Shown piece by piece: positions 36,527 to 46,680 of a stretch of DNA of 64,000 bases (the stretch's first letter is position 1; every line of letters starts with the position of its first letter). Where the stretch lies: the NCBI GenBank assembly GCA_944392335.1, contig CALXWJ010000017.1, positions 44,252 to 108,251 of the forward strand, written 5' to 3'. The stretch is from an uncultured Clostridia bacterium (lineage in GTDB: Bacteria > Bacillota > Clostridia > UBA1381). The notes beneath the pieces were generated by a model. The model was not told the origin of the DNA and ran no database searches. It saw only the letters and a program-made list of their open reading frames with translations. The translations under genes were made by a program, and so were the position numbers.

Positions 36527-37216
36527 ATGAAAAGAAAAGTATTGATAGTTGAAGATGATGATTTGATGAGAGAGGTTTTGACCGATTATTTTTCCGATGC
36601 GAATTATGAAGTTGATGAAGCAACCGACGGATTGACAGCAATTGATAAAATTGAATACAAGGATTATGATCTGATCATATTGGATGTTATGCTGCCGGAG
36701 CTCGATGGTTTTTCAATATGCCGCCGTATCAGAAAAACAAAGGATACACCGATCATCATGACCACCGCGAGAAGCGACGAGGACGATAAACTTATCGGTT
36801 ATGAGCTGGGCGCTGATGATTATGTCACAAAGCCTTTCAGTCCGAGGGTTCTTTTGGCAAAAGCAAACTCACTTATTAACCGTTCTCACGGGACAGTGAT
36901 AGGCAATAATAATGAAGTGTCCTGTTCCGGAATAACGATCAACCAGGATTCCCATACCGTGTCTGTTGATAACGAATACATAGATTTAACTCCAAAAGAA
37001 TATGATCTGTTGATGTTTCTTATGATCAACAAGGGAAAGGTATTATCGAGAGACACACTTTTATCAAAGGTATGGGGATATGATTATTTCGGTGATCTGA
37101 GAACGGTAGATACCCATATAAAAAAACTCAGGGCAAAGCTCGGCAACAAAGCCGTACATATAAAAACCCTTATTAAAGCAGGCTATAAATTTGATGAAAA
37201 CGTAACCGAAGAATAG
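36527..37216 (+). CDS. OmpR/PhoB-family response regulator
   Basis: The 229-residue protein has a receiver domain at about 1-118 (acidic pocket EDDD, phospho-Asp in LIILDVMLPELDGF near residue 53, Thr in MTTARS, Lys in DDYVTKPF) and a winged-helix DNA-binding domain at about 130-225 (LTPKEYDLLMFLM; TVDTHIKKLRAKLG). It pairs with the histidine kinase 33 bp downstream. The regulon is unknown. GAAAGGAG lies before the ATG. Confidence 0.94.
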   Translation: MKRKVLIVEDDDLMREVLTDYFSDANYEVDEATDGLTAIDKIEYKDYDLIILDVMLPELDGFSICRRIRKTKDTPIIMTTARSDEDDKLIGYELGADDYVTKPFSPRVLLAKANSLINRSHGTVIGNNNEVSCSGITINQDSHTVSVDNEYIDLTPKEYDLLMFLMINKGKVLSRDTLLSKVWGYDYFGDLRTVDTHIKKLRAKLGNKAVHIKTLIKAGYKFDENVTEE

Positions 37217-37249
37217 TATATAAAATATACATAAGGACGCAAAACTGTT

Positions 37250-39061
37250 ATGAAAAAAATATTTTCCAAATTTTCTATAACAAAAAAAATCTTTTTAATA
37301 TTTTTCTTTATATTCCTCTTATTTCTTTTTATATGGATGATAGGACAATTTTTCCTTTTCGGGGAGTTTTATGCGTATACAAAAGCAAAGGATGTGTCTG
37401 AGTATATCGATCAATTTTCAGAAGAATATACCAAGCTTGAAAATGCCGATGATATAAATTATGCAATAGTAAATTATTCCAATTCAAGTGATGCGTATTA
37501 TGCCGTTATATCTGAAAACGGCGAGATGCTTTATATGGTATCGTATGAATTGATCATCGCACCCGATAACGGCGGTGAAAACCTGAAATTTTCATTGGAT
37601 AATGCGGTTCATAATGAGGACTTTATGAATAACAAATTGAGTGTAAACGACACTGTGACCGTTACATACTCGTCGATCGGCGACGATCAGCAGCGGGCAA
37701 ATATTTATATGCCTATATCCATTAAGCATGACGGATATGTTTGGGAAACCGATTATAAATTCCACTCTCCCAGATTTGTCCCTCAGCCCGGACAAGAACC
37801 GGATTTTGATACAAATAACGGCAGAAGTACATTCAATACTTTATCCGTCTCCGGTACAATTGTTTCAATAACGCTTCCTAGTCCGCAGGCGTCAAAACTG
37901 ACTGTTCAGAGAAATGATGCGGCAATGGTTATTATGGACTGGTCGGAAAAGCTGTATAACGGTGTAACGGTTGATTTAAACGATAAGTACAGCTATACCG
38001 TTTATCCTCCGGACAGAGACGATCAATACAGCGTTACCGTAAAGAAAATAGAAAAATCCGGGAATATTGAATATATATGCGCAATTCTTCCAATGAGAAA
38101 TATTTCCGAAGCAATCGACGCCGTTAAAGACTTTTCATTATTTGTATTTGCCGTCATGTTTGTTTTAATGGCAATTATCGCCTTAATATTTTCGCGTGCC
38201 ATAACTCATCCTATCATTGAAATAAACAGTATTACGGAAAAAATGAAACAGCTTGATTTTTCAAAAAAATGCCGGGTAAAATCCTCCGATGAACTCGGAA
38301 TGTTATCCGAAAACGTAAATGAAATGTCCCAACGGCTGGATCTGACCATAAAGGAGCTCATAGACGCCAATGATAAACTGATAAAAGATATTGAACATGA
38401 AAGACTTCTCGAAAAGCAAAGAAAGGAATTTGTCGCGGCGGTATCTCACGAGCTAAAAACTCCCCTTGCTATAATACGCGCTTATTCGGAAGGCTTGCTT
38501 GACGGTGTTTCGCAGTCAAAACAGGAAAGATATCTGAACATTATAGTCGACGAAACAAAAAACATGGATCATCTTATCCTTGACATGCTTGAAAATTCAC
38601 GTCTTGAAAGCGGTGCTATGGAACTGAATAAAAAACAATATGACATGCGGATACTTGTAAATAAAATAGCAGACAGATTTAAAACTCCCTGCAAAGCCGA
38701 AGGTATCGAGCTTATTTGTGCTGTCTGTGATACACCGGTAATAAAATCTTTCGATGCTGAACTTATTGAACAGGTCATAAACAACTTTATGTCAAACGCG
38801 ATGAAAAATACTCAAAACGGGAAAATAATTATTTCCCTTACGGAAAAAGAGCTTTCGGTGGAAAATGAAGGCAAGCATATTCCGGAAGAAGACCTTGATA
38901 AAATCTGGGATAGATTCTATAAAATCGATAAATCAAGAAAACGTAACGGAAGCACCGGTTTGGGGCTGTCAATCTCAAAAAATATACTTATTCTTCATAA
39001 TGCGGATTATTACGTAAAAAATACGGATCCGGGCGTAAAATTCGGTTTTTCACTTCCCTGA
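37250..39061 (+). CDS. Sensor histidine kinase
   Basis: The 603-residue membrane protein has an N-terminal membrane helix at about 13-35, an extracellular sensor region of about 250 residues, a second membrane helix near 293-315, a HAMP domain (FSRAITHPIIEINSITEKMK), a HisKA domain with the phospho-His in VSHELKTPLAII, and the ATP-binding domain (NNFMSNAMKNT; GSTGLGLSISKN). It phosphorylates the response regulator encoded just upstream. The sensor region has no fold I recognise. Confidence 0.93.
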   Translation: MKKIFSKFSITKKIFLIFFFIFLLFLFIWMIGQFFLFGEFYAYTKAKDVSEYIDQFSEEYTKLENADDINYAIVNYSNSSDAYYAVISENGEMLYMVSYELIIAPDNGGENLKFSLDNAVHNEDFMNNKLSVNDTVTVTYSSIGDDQQRANIYMPISIKHDGYVWETDYKFHSPRFVPQPGQEPDFDTNNGRSTFNTLSVSGTIVSITLPSPQASKLTVQRNDAAMVIMDWSEKLYNGVTVDLNDKYSYTVYPPDRDDQYSVTVKKIEKSGNIEYICAILPMRNISEAIDAVKDFSLFVFAVMFVLMAIIALIFSRAITHPIIEINSITEKMKQLDFSKKCRVKSSDELGMLSENVNEMSQRLDLTIKELIDANDKLIKDIEHERLLEKQRKEFVAAVSHELKTPLAIIRAYSEGLLDGVSQSKQERYLNIIVDETKNMDHLILDMLENSRLESGAMELNKKQYDMRILVNKIADRFKTPCKAEGIELICAVCDTPVIKSFDAELIEQVINNFMSNAMKNTQNGKIIISLTEKELSVENEGKHIPEEDLDKIWDRFYKIDKSRKRNGSTGLGLSISKNILILHNADYYVKNTDPGVKFGFSLP

Positions 39062-39072
39062 TGATAAATATT

Positions 39073-39130
39073 AAATACGGCCTTAACATACATTTTTCTA
39101 TACTCTTTGATATGTTAAAGCCGTATTTTT
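39073..39130. terminator. Bidirectional terminator between the kinase and comEC
   Basis: AAATACGGC (39073-39081) with TTAACATA (39083-39090) pairs with TATGTTAA and GCCGTATTT (39111-39128), then T residues. It lies between two convergent genes. Confidence 0.8.
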
Positions 39131-39131
39131 A

Positions 39132-41459
39132 TTATCTGATTTCACTGTAGAACGAATTAATTGAAATTCTCCCTGTTTTTGATACCGAGACCCTTATATC
39201 TCCCAAAAGGTCCGTTCTGAAAATTTTACTTCCCGCATTTTCCAAACATTCGATCACTATATCGTCAGGATGCAAAAAGGTATTATTTTCTCCGACGCTT
39301 ATAATACTGTATTCAGGCCTTATTACATCGATAAACTCCCGGGAAGTAGAAGAGTCCGAACCGTGATGCGCGACTTTTAACAGATCTACCTGTTCAAAAT
39401 TACCGATATTTCCATACTCGATATTTTTTGTTGCATCTCCTGTAAAAAGTGCCTTAAAATTATTGCATTTTAATTCAAAAACAATTGAAGTATCATTTTC
39501 TTCCTCAAAATTTTCTCTTGTATCCGGAGAGATAATATCTATCTGTGCACCCGATTCAAAGGTTATTCTGTCTCCCTTTTCAAGATAAACTGTTTCGATG
39601 CCCTTTTCCTTTGCTATGCTTTCTATTTCCGTTCTGTATTTGTTGTCCTTCATTACATCAGGCATTGCTACGGTATGTACGTTTAGATTTTTCATTGCCG
39701 CTATCGTTCCGAGACAGTGATCCTTATGATAATGAGTTACAATAGCAAGATCGATCCTGAAAATCCCTTCATTTTTAAGATAAGGCAGAAAAATTTCTTC
39801 TCCCGCGTCATAATCGGAATATTCCTCTCCTCCTCCGCCGTCCACAATCAAGGTTTCGCCCTTCGGTAATTCTATTATTGCACCATCACCCTGACCGACA
39901 TTTACAAACGTAAGCTTTAACATATTCATATTCGTTATTGCAACAATGACAATCGAAACCAATCCACCGGCGACAACACAAGTCAAAATCTGCGTCCTCA
40001 CCCGTTTCATCCCCGTATTGTATACATCCTTTATAAGTACCATACATGCATAAAACAATATAATAAAAAGAATGTTGGGACGCGGCAGGGAAATATTGGA
40101 AAACGGCAGCTTTTCGATCAGGAAAGGAACATTGTAAAGAACAAACACCCCAAAGGTCAACGCGTATTTTATGATAAAAGATCCTTTAAATATCAGCATT
40201 TCCAATATGAAAACCGGAAAACAGAAAATTATCATTGTTATGATCGGAAAATATATAAAATTAAGCAGCAGTGAATATATGTTGACCGCGTTAAAATAGT
40301 ATGCCGCCAACGGCATAGCACCTATATTGCACACTACCCATAAAACAAGAAAATTTCTTATCTTTCTGTTTTTGATAAAGGACAGCAGCTTTGCAACCGG
40401 CTCTCTCACCATAAACAATGTCCAGCCTATGGCAAGTGACATCACCATTCCGGAATTGAATATCAACAGCGGGTCAAATAATAGGATTATCATCATGACG
40501 CCCGAAACAACATCCGGATAATGCATTGTCCCGTATTTTTGCACCACAAATACAATCGCAGCCATAATCGCGGCATTTTTCAGCGAAACGGGCGCCTCGC
40601 TGTTTATCATTGCATATAGTAACAGCGCGGCAATAATCGCATAATCCCTATGCTTCTTTTTAAATACAATCATTATCAATTCAATTACAAACATTATCAA
40701 AAATATATGTAAATATGCCGGGAATAACATTCGTTTCGTACCGGTCTGAAGCAAAAGATCATCATAGCTTTCCGAAAATGCTTTTTTATAACCCAATATG
40801 ACAGCTTTCAGCAGTGCAGCATAATCTTCATCAAGATAATTGTCGATTATCCTGATCATATAAAATTTTGCCTGCTTGATCAATAAAAACGGATTTAAAG
40901 TTTTACGGATCGTATTATCGGCATTAACTTCATAATCGGTAATATAATAATATATACCTTTGCTTTTATAATATCTTGCATAATCGAAATCGGAGTAATT
41001 CATCTTTTCACCGAATCTTTTTAAAAATCCCCTGATCTCGACATTCTGCATAAACGTAAGCTTTTGGTCGGTATTGAGTCTTATGATCTCTCTTGCATTA
41101 TATGTTTTATCCTTATATTTCGCCATATCTGTTTTAATTAAATATGTATAATCATCTTCATTTTCCTGCGGGATATCATACACGTACCCTCTTATTGTTA
41201 TAAATTTATCATCGACCGGGAATAAACCGTTTGTCTCATAGCTCTGGGCATATTGCGAAATACAAATCCCCACAAAAAATGCAATCGCAATAACGCTTCT
41301 GTATCCTTTTTTATTTTTAAATATGAGCTGAGCGGTTGTATTTGCAATAATAACTCCGGCAGTAAAGGCTATCGATGTTAATAAATCTATTCTATCCGCT
41401 ATTCCGATCCCCAGGATCAGCGCGGCAAGCAATTTAAAATAAATATTGATCACTTCCAA
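39132..41459 (-). CDS. comEC: ComEC/Rec2-type DNA uptake channel with metallo-beta-lactamase domain
   Basis: The 775-residue protein has several membrane helices at the start, an extracellular DUF4131-like region, a multi-helix Competence domain at about 220-480 and a C-terminal metallo-beta-lactamase domain at about 515-775 (VNVGQGDGAIIELPKG; VTHYHKDHCLGTI; KVAHHGSDSSTS). In transformable bacteria it carries single-stranded DNA across the membrane. No other late competence gene is in the window, apart from comM. It ends at the hairpin shared with the kinase gene. Confidence 0.9.
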   Translation of the reverse strand: MEVINIYFKLLAALILGIGIADRIDLLTSIAFTAGVIIANTTAQLIFKNKKGYRSVIAIAFFVGICISQYAQSYETNGLFPVDDKFITIRGYVYDIPQENEDDYTYLIKTDMAKYKDKTYNAREIIRLNTDQKLTFMQNVEIRGFLKRFGEKMNYSDFDYARYYKSKGIYYYITDYEVNADNTIRKTLNPFLLIKQAKFYMIRIIDNYLDEDYAALLKAVILGYKKAFSESYDDLLLQTGTKRMLFPAYLHIFLIMFVIELIMIVFKKKHRDYAIIAALLLYAMINSEAPVSLKNAAIMAAIVFVVQKYGTMHYPDVVSGVMMIILLFDPLLIFNSGMVMSLAIGWTLFMVREPVAKLLSFIKNRKIRNFLVLWVVCNIGAMPLAAYYFNAVNIYSLLLNFIYFPIITMIIFCFPVFILEMLIFKGSFIIKYALTFGVFVLYNVPFLIEKLPFSNISLPRPNILFIILFYACMVLIKDVYNTGMKRVRTQILTCVVAGGLVSIVIVAITNMNMLKLTFVNVGQGDGAIIELPKGETLIVDGGGGEEYSDYDAGEEIFLPYLKNEGIFRIDLAIVTHYHKDHCLGTIAAMKNLNVHTVAMPDVMKDNKYRTEIESIAKEKGIETVYLEKGDRITFESGAQIDIISPDTRENFEEENDTSIVFELKCNNFKALFTGDATKNIEYGNIGNFEQVDLLKVAHHGSDSSTSREFIDVIRPEYSIISVGENNTFLHPDDIVIECLENAGSKIFRTDLLGDIRVSVSKTGRISINSFYSEIR

Positions 41460-41863
41460 AATTATTATATTTTTCCATAATAAACATATTATTACAGTTT
41501 AAGCGTATTAATTATATAACAGTCATACGACAAAGTCAACATTTTTAATATATTATACAAAAAAGAACAGTTTGTAAATTATTTTTTAAAAGCCTTTTCA
41601 TATTAATAACTTTGTGATATAATAAGCACGATTAATATAATAGGGTTAATATGATATCTTTTAAAGTAAAAAGTTTGAACAAAACAGTTCATAACCGCTT
41701 TTGTTTATTTATAGACTAATATATACAACCCTTTAGGATAGAATAATTAACATGAAAAATAAGCTGCGTATTTCAACTGCTTTCAGGGCCGAAGTATACA
41801 CACCTGCTGATTTTTTATGTTGCGGATTTGTGCCGCTGTGAGGCGGCGGAATGGGGGATTATT
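41460..41863. other. Intergenic region between comEC and clpE-like gene
   Basis: About 400 bases between divergent genes. A TATAAT near 41614-41620 with a weak upstream TTTTCA could be a promoter for the Clp gene. A 29-codon ORF (41752-41841) precedes the Clp start but lacks a ribosome binding site. No CtsR operator was recognised. Confidence 0.4.
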
Positions 41864-44188
41864 ATGGGAATAACTTTATGCTCAAGGTGCGGCAAAAACC
41901 CGGCTGTTATTTTTGTCACCAAGCTTGAGGGGAACAAAACCACCAATGAGGGTATCTGCCTTTCGTGTGCAAAAAGTCTGGGAATAGCACCTATCAATCA
42001 GATGATTGATAATTTAGGGATAAAAGATGAAGATATAGATAATCTTAACGAGGAAATGTCTGAATTTATGAACAACATCGGGGATATATCTTCTCAGGAA
42101 GATATGCAGAATATGATTGAAAATTTAGGTAATCAGAAAGACATTGAAGGCGGCGCGCCAACCGCCCCTTTCGGATTTTTATCAAATATCTTTTCTTCGC
42201 AGAACAGCGAAAACAATCAAGACTCTCAGAGTGAAAGAACACGTGAGAAAAATAATAACAGACGTGCTTCAAAGAAAAAAAACATGCTCGATACCTACGG
42301 TACAAATCTTACCGCAAAAGCCGCTATGGGAAAGGTTGACCGTGTTATAAACAGAAATGAAGAAATTGACAGGGTTATACAAATTTTAAACAGGCGTTCT
42401 AAAAACAACCCTGTTATCTTAGGTGAACCGGGTGTCGGTAAAACAGCAATAGCGGAAGGTCTTGCGTGCAGGATTTTTGAAAAAAACGTACCTCCGAAGC
42501 TTTTCGGTTATCAGCTTTATCTTATTGATTTTACCGCGCTTGTTGCAGGCACTCAGTTTAGAGGTCAGTTTGAAGCACGATTAAAAAGTCTTTTAAATGA
42601 AGCCGAAGAAATGGGCAACGTCATTCTGGTAATTGATGAAATTCATAATATTGTAGCTGCAGGAGATGCAGAAGGCGCAATGAGTGCCGCAAATATTTTA
42701 AAGCCCGCTCTTGCAAGGGGTGAGATACAAATAATCGGTGCAACGACTCTTACCGAGTACAGAAAACACATAGAAAAAGACAGTGCCTTAGAAAGAAGAT
42801 TTCAGCCGGTACTTGTTGATGAACCGTCAATTGCCGAAAGCATAGAAATATTAAACGGCATAAAAGATTATTACGAACAGTATCATAATGTAAAGATATC
42901 ACAAAAGGTTATTGAGGATGCTGTACGTCTTTCCGAGCGATATATAACAGACAGATTCCTGCCTGACAAAGCAATAGATGTTATTGATGAGGCAGGCGCC
43001 CGTGTTAATCTTAAAAACAAGGCGCTCTATGATTTAAAGGTATTTAACGAGCGCAAGGCTCTTAACGCACGTCAATCGGAGGAAGCGGCTGAAAATCAGG
43101 ATTATGAAAAGGTTGCAGAGCTTCGTGCGGAAGCGCTACAGCTTGAAGAATCAATAAAAGCGGCAAAAGAAGAGGCAGACAAAGCAGAAATAACCTATGA
43201 TGATATAGCCGCAGTTATTGAAGGCTGGACAAAAATTCCCGTTCATAAATTAACTGAGGACGAATCATCGAAATTATTGAATCTGGAAAACAGAATTCAT
43301 GAAAGAGTTGTAGGTCAAGAGGATGCGGTAAACGCAGTTTCAAGAGCAATAAGACGCGGCAGGGCAGATATATCCATTAAAAAACGCCCCGTTTCCTTTA
43401 TCTTTGCAGGTCCTACCGGTGTAGGTAAAACAGAACTTGTAAAAACAATTGCAGAGGTAATGTTCGGAACGGAAGACGCATTGATCAGAATAGATATGTC
43501 GGAATATATGGAAAAACATTCGGTATCCAAACTGATCGGTTCTCCTCCGGGATATGTAGGATATGATGATGCGGGGCAGCTTACCGAAAGAGTTCGCAGA
43601 AAGCCGTATTCCGTAATACTTTTGGATGAAATAGAAAAAGCCCATCCCGAAGTGTTCAATCTGTTTTTACAAATTCTTGATGACGGAAGAGTTGCCGACA
43701 GCCACGGTAAAATAATTAATTTTGAAAACACTATTATTATTATGACAACAAATGCCGGTTCTGAATACAAATCATCTGCATTGGGTTTCGGCGCAAGTGA
43801 AGAAATCACGCTTGCAGATAATGTGGATAAAAGCCTCAAACAATTCTTCAGACCTGAATTTTTAAACAGGATCGATGAAATCGTAACATTCAAACCCCTT
43901 ACAAAAAATGAGCTTTCGCAAATATGCGATCTGCTGCTTGCGGATATCAAGAAAAAACTAGCCGAAAAAAATGCACGGCTTGAGATAACCGACAATGCAA
44001 AAGAGATTATTTTAAAACAAGGCTATGATATAAAATACGGTGCGAGACCGCTTAAACGCGCTATTCAAAAGCTGCTTGAGGATAAACTGGCAAAGCTTTC
44101 TTTAACCGGGAATATCAAAGAAAATTCAAAAATTATTGCGGATGCACAAGATGATGATGAACTCAATTTGACCGTGATCAACACCTGA
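41864..44188 (+). CDS. clpE: Clp ATPase with N-terminal zinc finger (ClpE-like)
   Basis: The protein has 774 residues. It starts with a zinc finger (CSRC at 6-9, CLSC at 32-35), then a low-complexity linker, AAA+ domain 1 with Walker [10 protein letters not shown], a middle domain with a UVR-like coiled coil ([19 protein letters not shown]) and AAA+ domain 2 with Walker [10 protein letters not shown]. The zinc finger plus two AAA+ domains is the ClpE layout; the double Clp-N repeat of ClpC is absent. It unfolds proteins for the ClpP protease. ATG 41864 follows GGGGG by 8 nt; the ORF extends upstream to 41828 without a good start. Confidence 0.9.
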   Translation: MGITLCSRCGKNPAVIFVTKLEGNKTTNEGICLSCAKSLGIAPINQMIDNLGIKDEDIDNLNEEMSEFMNNIGDISSQEDMQNMIENLGNQKDIEGGAPTAPFGFLSNIFSSQNSENNQDSQSERTREKNNNRRASKKKNMLDTYGTNLTAKAAMGKVDRVINRNEEIDRVIQILNRRSKNNPVILGEPGVGKTAIAEGLACRIFEKNVPPKLFGYQLYLIDFTALVAGTQFRGQFEARLKSLLNEAEEMGNVILVIDEIHNIVAAGDAEGAMSAANILKPALARGEIQIIGATTLTEYRKHIEKDSALERRFQPVLVDEPSIAESIEILNGIKDYYEQYHNVKISQKVIEDAVRLSERYITDRFLPDKAIDVIDEAGARVNLKNKALYDLKVFNERKALNARQSEEAAENQDYEKVAELRAEALQLEESIKAAKEEADKAEITYDDIAAVIEGWTKIPVHKLTEDESSKLLNLENRIHERVVGQEDAVNAVSRAIRRGRADISIKKRPVSFIFAGPTGVGKTELVKTIAEVMFGTEDALIRIDMSEYMEKHSVSKLIGSPPGYVGYDDAGQLTERVRRKPYSVILLDEIEKAHPEVFNLFLQILDDGRVADSHGKIINFENTIIIMTTNAGSEYKSSALGFGASEEITLADNVDKSLKQFFRPEFLNRIDEIVTFKPLTKNELSQICDLLLADIKKKLAEKNARLEITDNAKEIILKQGYDIKYGARPLKRAIQKLLEDKLAKLSLTGNIKENSKIIADAQDDDELNLTVINT

Positions 44189-44408
44189 TCGGAGCTTTTG
44201 AAATAAATTGAGTATGAACCATCGGCAAAAACAAATTTTTAACTACAGCCGCCGGACGATTTTGAAATCGGGTAATTACTTTGTGTATGTTTTGTGTGCT
44301 GACTTAATTATACAGGAAAAACAACAGGGCAACCCTTTTTCGGGTTTCCCTGTTATTTTTTTGTCTATAATGCCGCAATCCGATTTTTAAAAAAATTTTA
44401 AAAAAGTA

Positions 44409-44464
44409 TTGACAAATCAAAAAAGATATAGTATTATTGTATTAGTTGTTTAATACAATAATAC
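44409..44464 (+). promoter_or_regulatory. Promoter and 14-bp palindromic operator of the GntR/ABC operon
   Basis: TTGACA (44409-44414), 17 nt and TATTAT (44432-44437) form the promoter. A perfect inverted repeat with arms GTATTATTGTATTA (44431-44444) and 44451-44464 covers the -10 and the start of transcription. This is where a YtrA-type GntR repressor would bind to control its own operon. Confidence 0.85.
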
Positions 44465-44481
44465 AAATTGGAGGTGACAAT

Positions 44482-44847
44482 ATGCAATGGGAATTTAACA
44501 GCGACCGGGCAATATACGCCCAAATAATAGAACAGATGAAGCTTTTTATAGTTTCGGGAGAGCTTAAGCCCGGGAACAAAGTGCCGTCGGTGCGGGAGCT
44601 TGCATCCGATGCCGGGGTGAATCCGAACACAATGCAAAAGGCTTTGTCGGAGCTTGAACGCTCAGGGCTTTTGTTTTCGAACAGAACCAGCGGAAGATTT
44701 ATTACGGAGGACGATTCTATGATACAAGATATCAAAAAGGAACTTGCAAATGAAAATATCGAAAATTTTTTAAAAAACATGGAAAAAATCGGCTTTGACA
44801 AAAAACAAACCGCCGAGCTTATCTTGAATTTTGAAAAAAGGGGTTGA
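44482..44847 (+). CDS. GntR-family regulator, YtrA subfamily
   Basis: The 121-residue protein has a winged helix-turn-helix (AIYAQIIEQMKLFIVSG; VPSVRELASDAGVNPNTMQK) and only a short C-terminal helix pair, the YtrA type. These repressors sit in front of ABC transporter genes and respond to cell-wall stress or antibiotics. ATG 44482 follows GGAGGTGA; the ORF runs back to 44446 in the operator. The stop is just before the ABC ATPase start. Confidence 0.92.
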   Translation: MQWEFNSDRAIYAQIIEQMKLFIVSGELKPGNKVPSVRELASDAGVNPNTMQKALSELERSGLLFSNRTSGRFITEDDSMIQDIKKELANENIENFLKNMEKIGFDKKQTAELILNFEKRG

Positions 44848-44852
44848 CTTTA

Positions 44853-45554
44853 ATGAATGAAATTATTATGCAATGCAACGATTTATGCAAAAATTACACA
44901 GGCAAGCAGGCATTGAAAAATCTGAACTTTTCAATAAAACGCGGAAGGATCATAGGTCTTTTGGGGCCTAACGGAAGCGGGAAAACAACGCTTATCAAAA
45001 TTGCCAACGCACTTTTGACGCCCAGCTCAGGCCGGATACTGATAAATGACAAAGCTCCCGGGATCGAGAGCAAAAGAGCCGTAGCATATCTTTCCGACTG
45101 TGTATGCCTGCCCGACTGGATGAGAGTGGGAGAGCTTGTGGAGCTTTTCGCTTCCTTTTACGACAACTTCATAACTCAAAAGGCATATGAGATGATCAAA
45201 AATCTCGGCATAGACACAAATGCCAGGCTGAAAACCCTTTCAAAGGGGAACAAGGAAAAGGTCCAGCTCATACTCGTCATGAGCCGTGACGCGGATTTAT
45301 ATCTCTTAGACGAGCCTATGGGCGGCGTAGACCCGGCCACACGCGACTATATTTTAAACACCATCATATCCAACTACAGAGAGAACTCCAGCGTCGTTAT
45401 CTCTACCCATCTGATAGCTGATGTGGAAAATATTCTCGATGAGGTCATCTTTATAAACAACGGCGAGATCGTCCTACAGGACATGGTGGACAATATCAGG
45501 GAAAAGCAAGGAAAAAGCGTGGATTTGTTATTCAGGGAGGTATTCAGATGTTAG
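44853..45554 (+). CDS. ABC transporter ATP-binding protein
   Basis: The 233-residue protein has Walker A LLGPNGSGKTTLIKI, the signature TLSKGNKEKVQ (a variant of LSGGQ) and Walker B LYLLDEPMGGVD, with an H-loop at ISTHLI. It pairs with the permease 6 bp overlapping downstream and the YtrA-type repressor upstream. Together they form an export or lipid/peptide-stress system. ATG 44853 follows AGGGG by 9 nt; a TTG at 44844 overlapping the regulator stop is possible but less likely. Confidence 0.92.
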   Translation: MNEIIMQCNDLCKNYTGKQALKNLNFSIKRGRIIGLLGPNGSGKTTLIKIANALLTPSSGRILINDKAPGIESKRAVAYLSDCVCLPDWMRVGELVELFASFYDNFITQKAYEMIKNLGIDTNARLKTLSKGNKEKVQLILVMSRDADLYLLDEPMGGVDPATRDYILNTIISNYRENSSVVISTHLIADVENILDEVIFINNGEIVLQDMVDNIREKQGKSVDLLFREVFRC

Positions 45555-46360
45555 GAAAATTGATAAAATACGAATTTAGAGCTTCGGGAAGGCTGCTCCT
45601 TCCCATTTACGGAGCTGTTGTGATAATGGGGCTGATCTCCTCAATATTTATAAGGTTGCGTCCGGATTTTTCGTTCGGCGGCAAATTACTCACGGTCGCT
45701 TCCGCCATTTCGATGATACTCTTTTTTGTTCTGATAGTCGCGGCGATAATAGCAAGCTATATATTCGCTATCTACAGATATAAGAAAAATCTTCTTGACA
45801 GCGAGGGGTATCTTATGAACACACTCCCGGTATCGGTTTGGCAGAATATTTCGGCAAAGCTCATACCGGCGGTAATCTATCAGCTGCTCAGCATCGTAGT
45901 TGCGTTTATCGCGGGTCTGTTGTTCTTTATCATCGGCAGCAATGTTACCGCGACCGATCTCTTCGGGGCAGCAGAGCGCTTCTTTGAAGAGCTGGCAAGG
46001 GTTTCAAACGTACATCTTTGGCTGGTGCTGGCTGAAATCACGATTCTGCTTCTGATTTCGCTTGCCACATCAAATCTGATGGTTTACGCCGCATTGAGCG
46101 CAGGTCACTCATATACGAACCACAAGATGTTGATCTCTGTGGGCGTTTATGTGATATTCTATATCGCAAGCCAGTTTATAAATACTTTCCTGCTCATCGC
46201 GGCGGGCACTTTCCTTGACAATATCCTGACCGGCGTTGAACTTACCGACGCGCTGCCGCATATGCTCATGGGTGGGATTATCCTGCTGGAGACAGCGTAC
46301 GGCGCAATATATTTCTTTATTTCCGGCTACTTTATGAAAAACAAGCTTAATCTTCAATAA
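45548..46360 (+). CDS. ABC transporter permease of the YtrA operon
   Basis: The 270-residue membrane protein has about six hydrophobic segments (LLLPIYGAVVIMGLISSIFI; AISMILFFVLIVAAIIASYI; IYQLLSIVVAFIAGLLFFII; LVLAEITILLLISLAT; MLISVGVYVIFYIASQFI; GGIILLETAYGAIYFFISGY). It has no ATPase or extracellular domain. It overlaps the ATPase gene by 7 bp and makes the transport channel. Substrate is unknown. Confidence 0.85.
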   Translation: MLGKLIKYEFRASGRLLLPIYGAVVIMGLISSIFIRLRPDFSFGGKLLTVASAISMILFFVLIVAAIIASYIFAIYRYKKNLLDSEGYLMNTLPVSVWQNISAKLIPAVIYQLLSIVVAFIAGLLFFIIGSNVTATDLFGAAERFFEELARVSNVHLWLVLAEITILLLISLATSNLMVYAALSAGHSYTNHKMLISVGVYVIFYIASQFINTFLLIAAGTFLDNILTGVELTDALPHMLMGGIILLETAYGAIYFFISGYFMKNKLNLQ

Positions 46361-46432
46361 AAACAGATATGAGAGCCGTCCGATTTTGGAGCATACGGTT
46401 TTATGGCTTTAAATAAGCTTGAAAATGCAGAC

Positions 46433-46475
46433 AAAACGCACCGCTCGTACACAAAGTGTACCGGCGAGTGCGTTT
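46433..46475 (+). terminator. Terminator after the ABC operon
   Basis: AAAACGCA...CTCG pairs with CGAGTGCGTTTT at 46464-46475, with TACAC/GTGTA closing the loop. A T-rich tract follows. Confidence 0.75.
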
Positions 46476-46519
46476 TCACTTTTTGCATTTAAAATCCGTC
46501 AGCCCCTTTATCGGTTTTA

Positions 46520-46550
46520 ATAAGGACTTGTCCCGTCATTCAACTATGAC
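46520..46550. repeat. Dispersed repeat family A, copy 2 (partial)
   Basis: ATAAGGACTTGTCCCGTCAT followed by TCAAC matches the left end of the repeat at 23314, then diverges. It is a shortened or decayed copy between the ABC operon and pfkA. Confidence 0.5.
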
Positions 46551-46578
46551 AAGAACATAGCTCATATTGTTTTATCAC

Positions 46579-46625
46579 AAAAAAGACTGCCGTAATACTT
46601 TATTGATCCACGCATTACAGCAGTC
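46579..46625 (-). terminator. Terminator of pfkA
   Basis: On the - strand GACTGCTGTAAT pairs with ATTACGGCAGTC (arms at 46614-46625 and 46585-46596) with one mismatch, followed by T6 (46579-46584). Confidence 0.85.
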
Positions 46626-46680
46626 CGTTTATATTCTGAAAGACTCGTTATAAAAGTAATTATTTTCAGATTTTTTTACA

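Noticed and set aside
41752..41841. 29-codon leader ORF before the clpE-like gene
   Set aside because: No ribosome binding site near its ATG; kept only as a remark in the intergenic entry.
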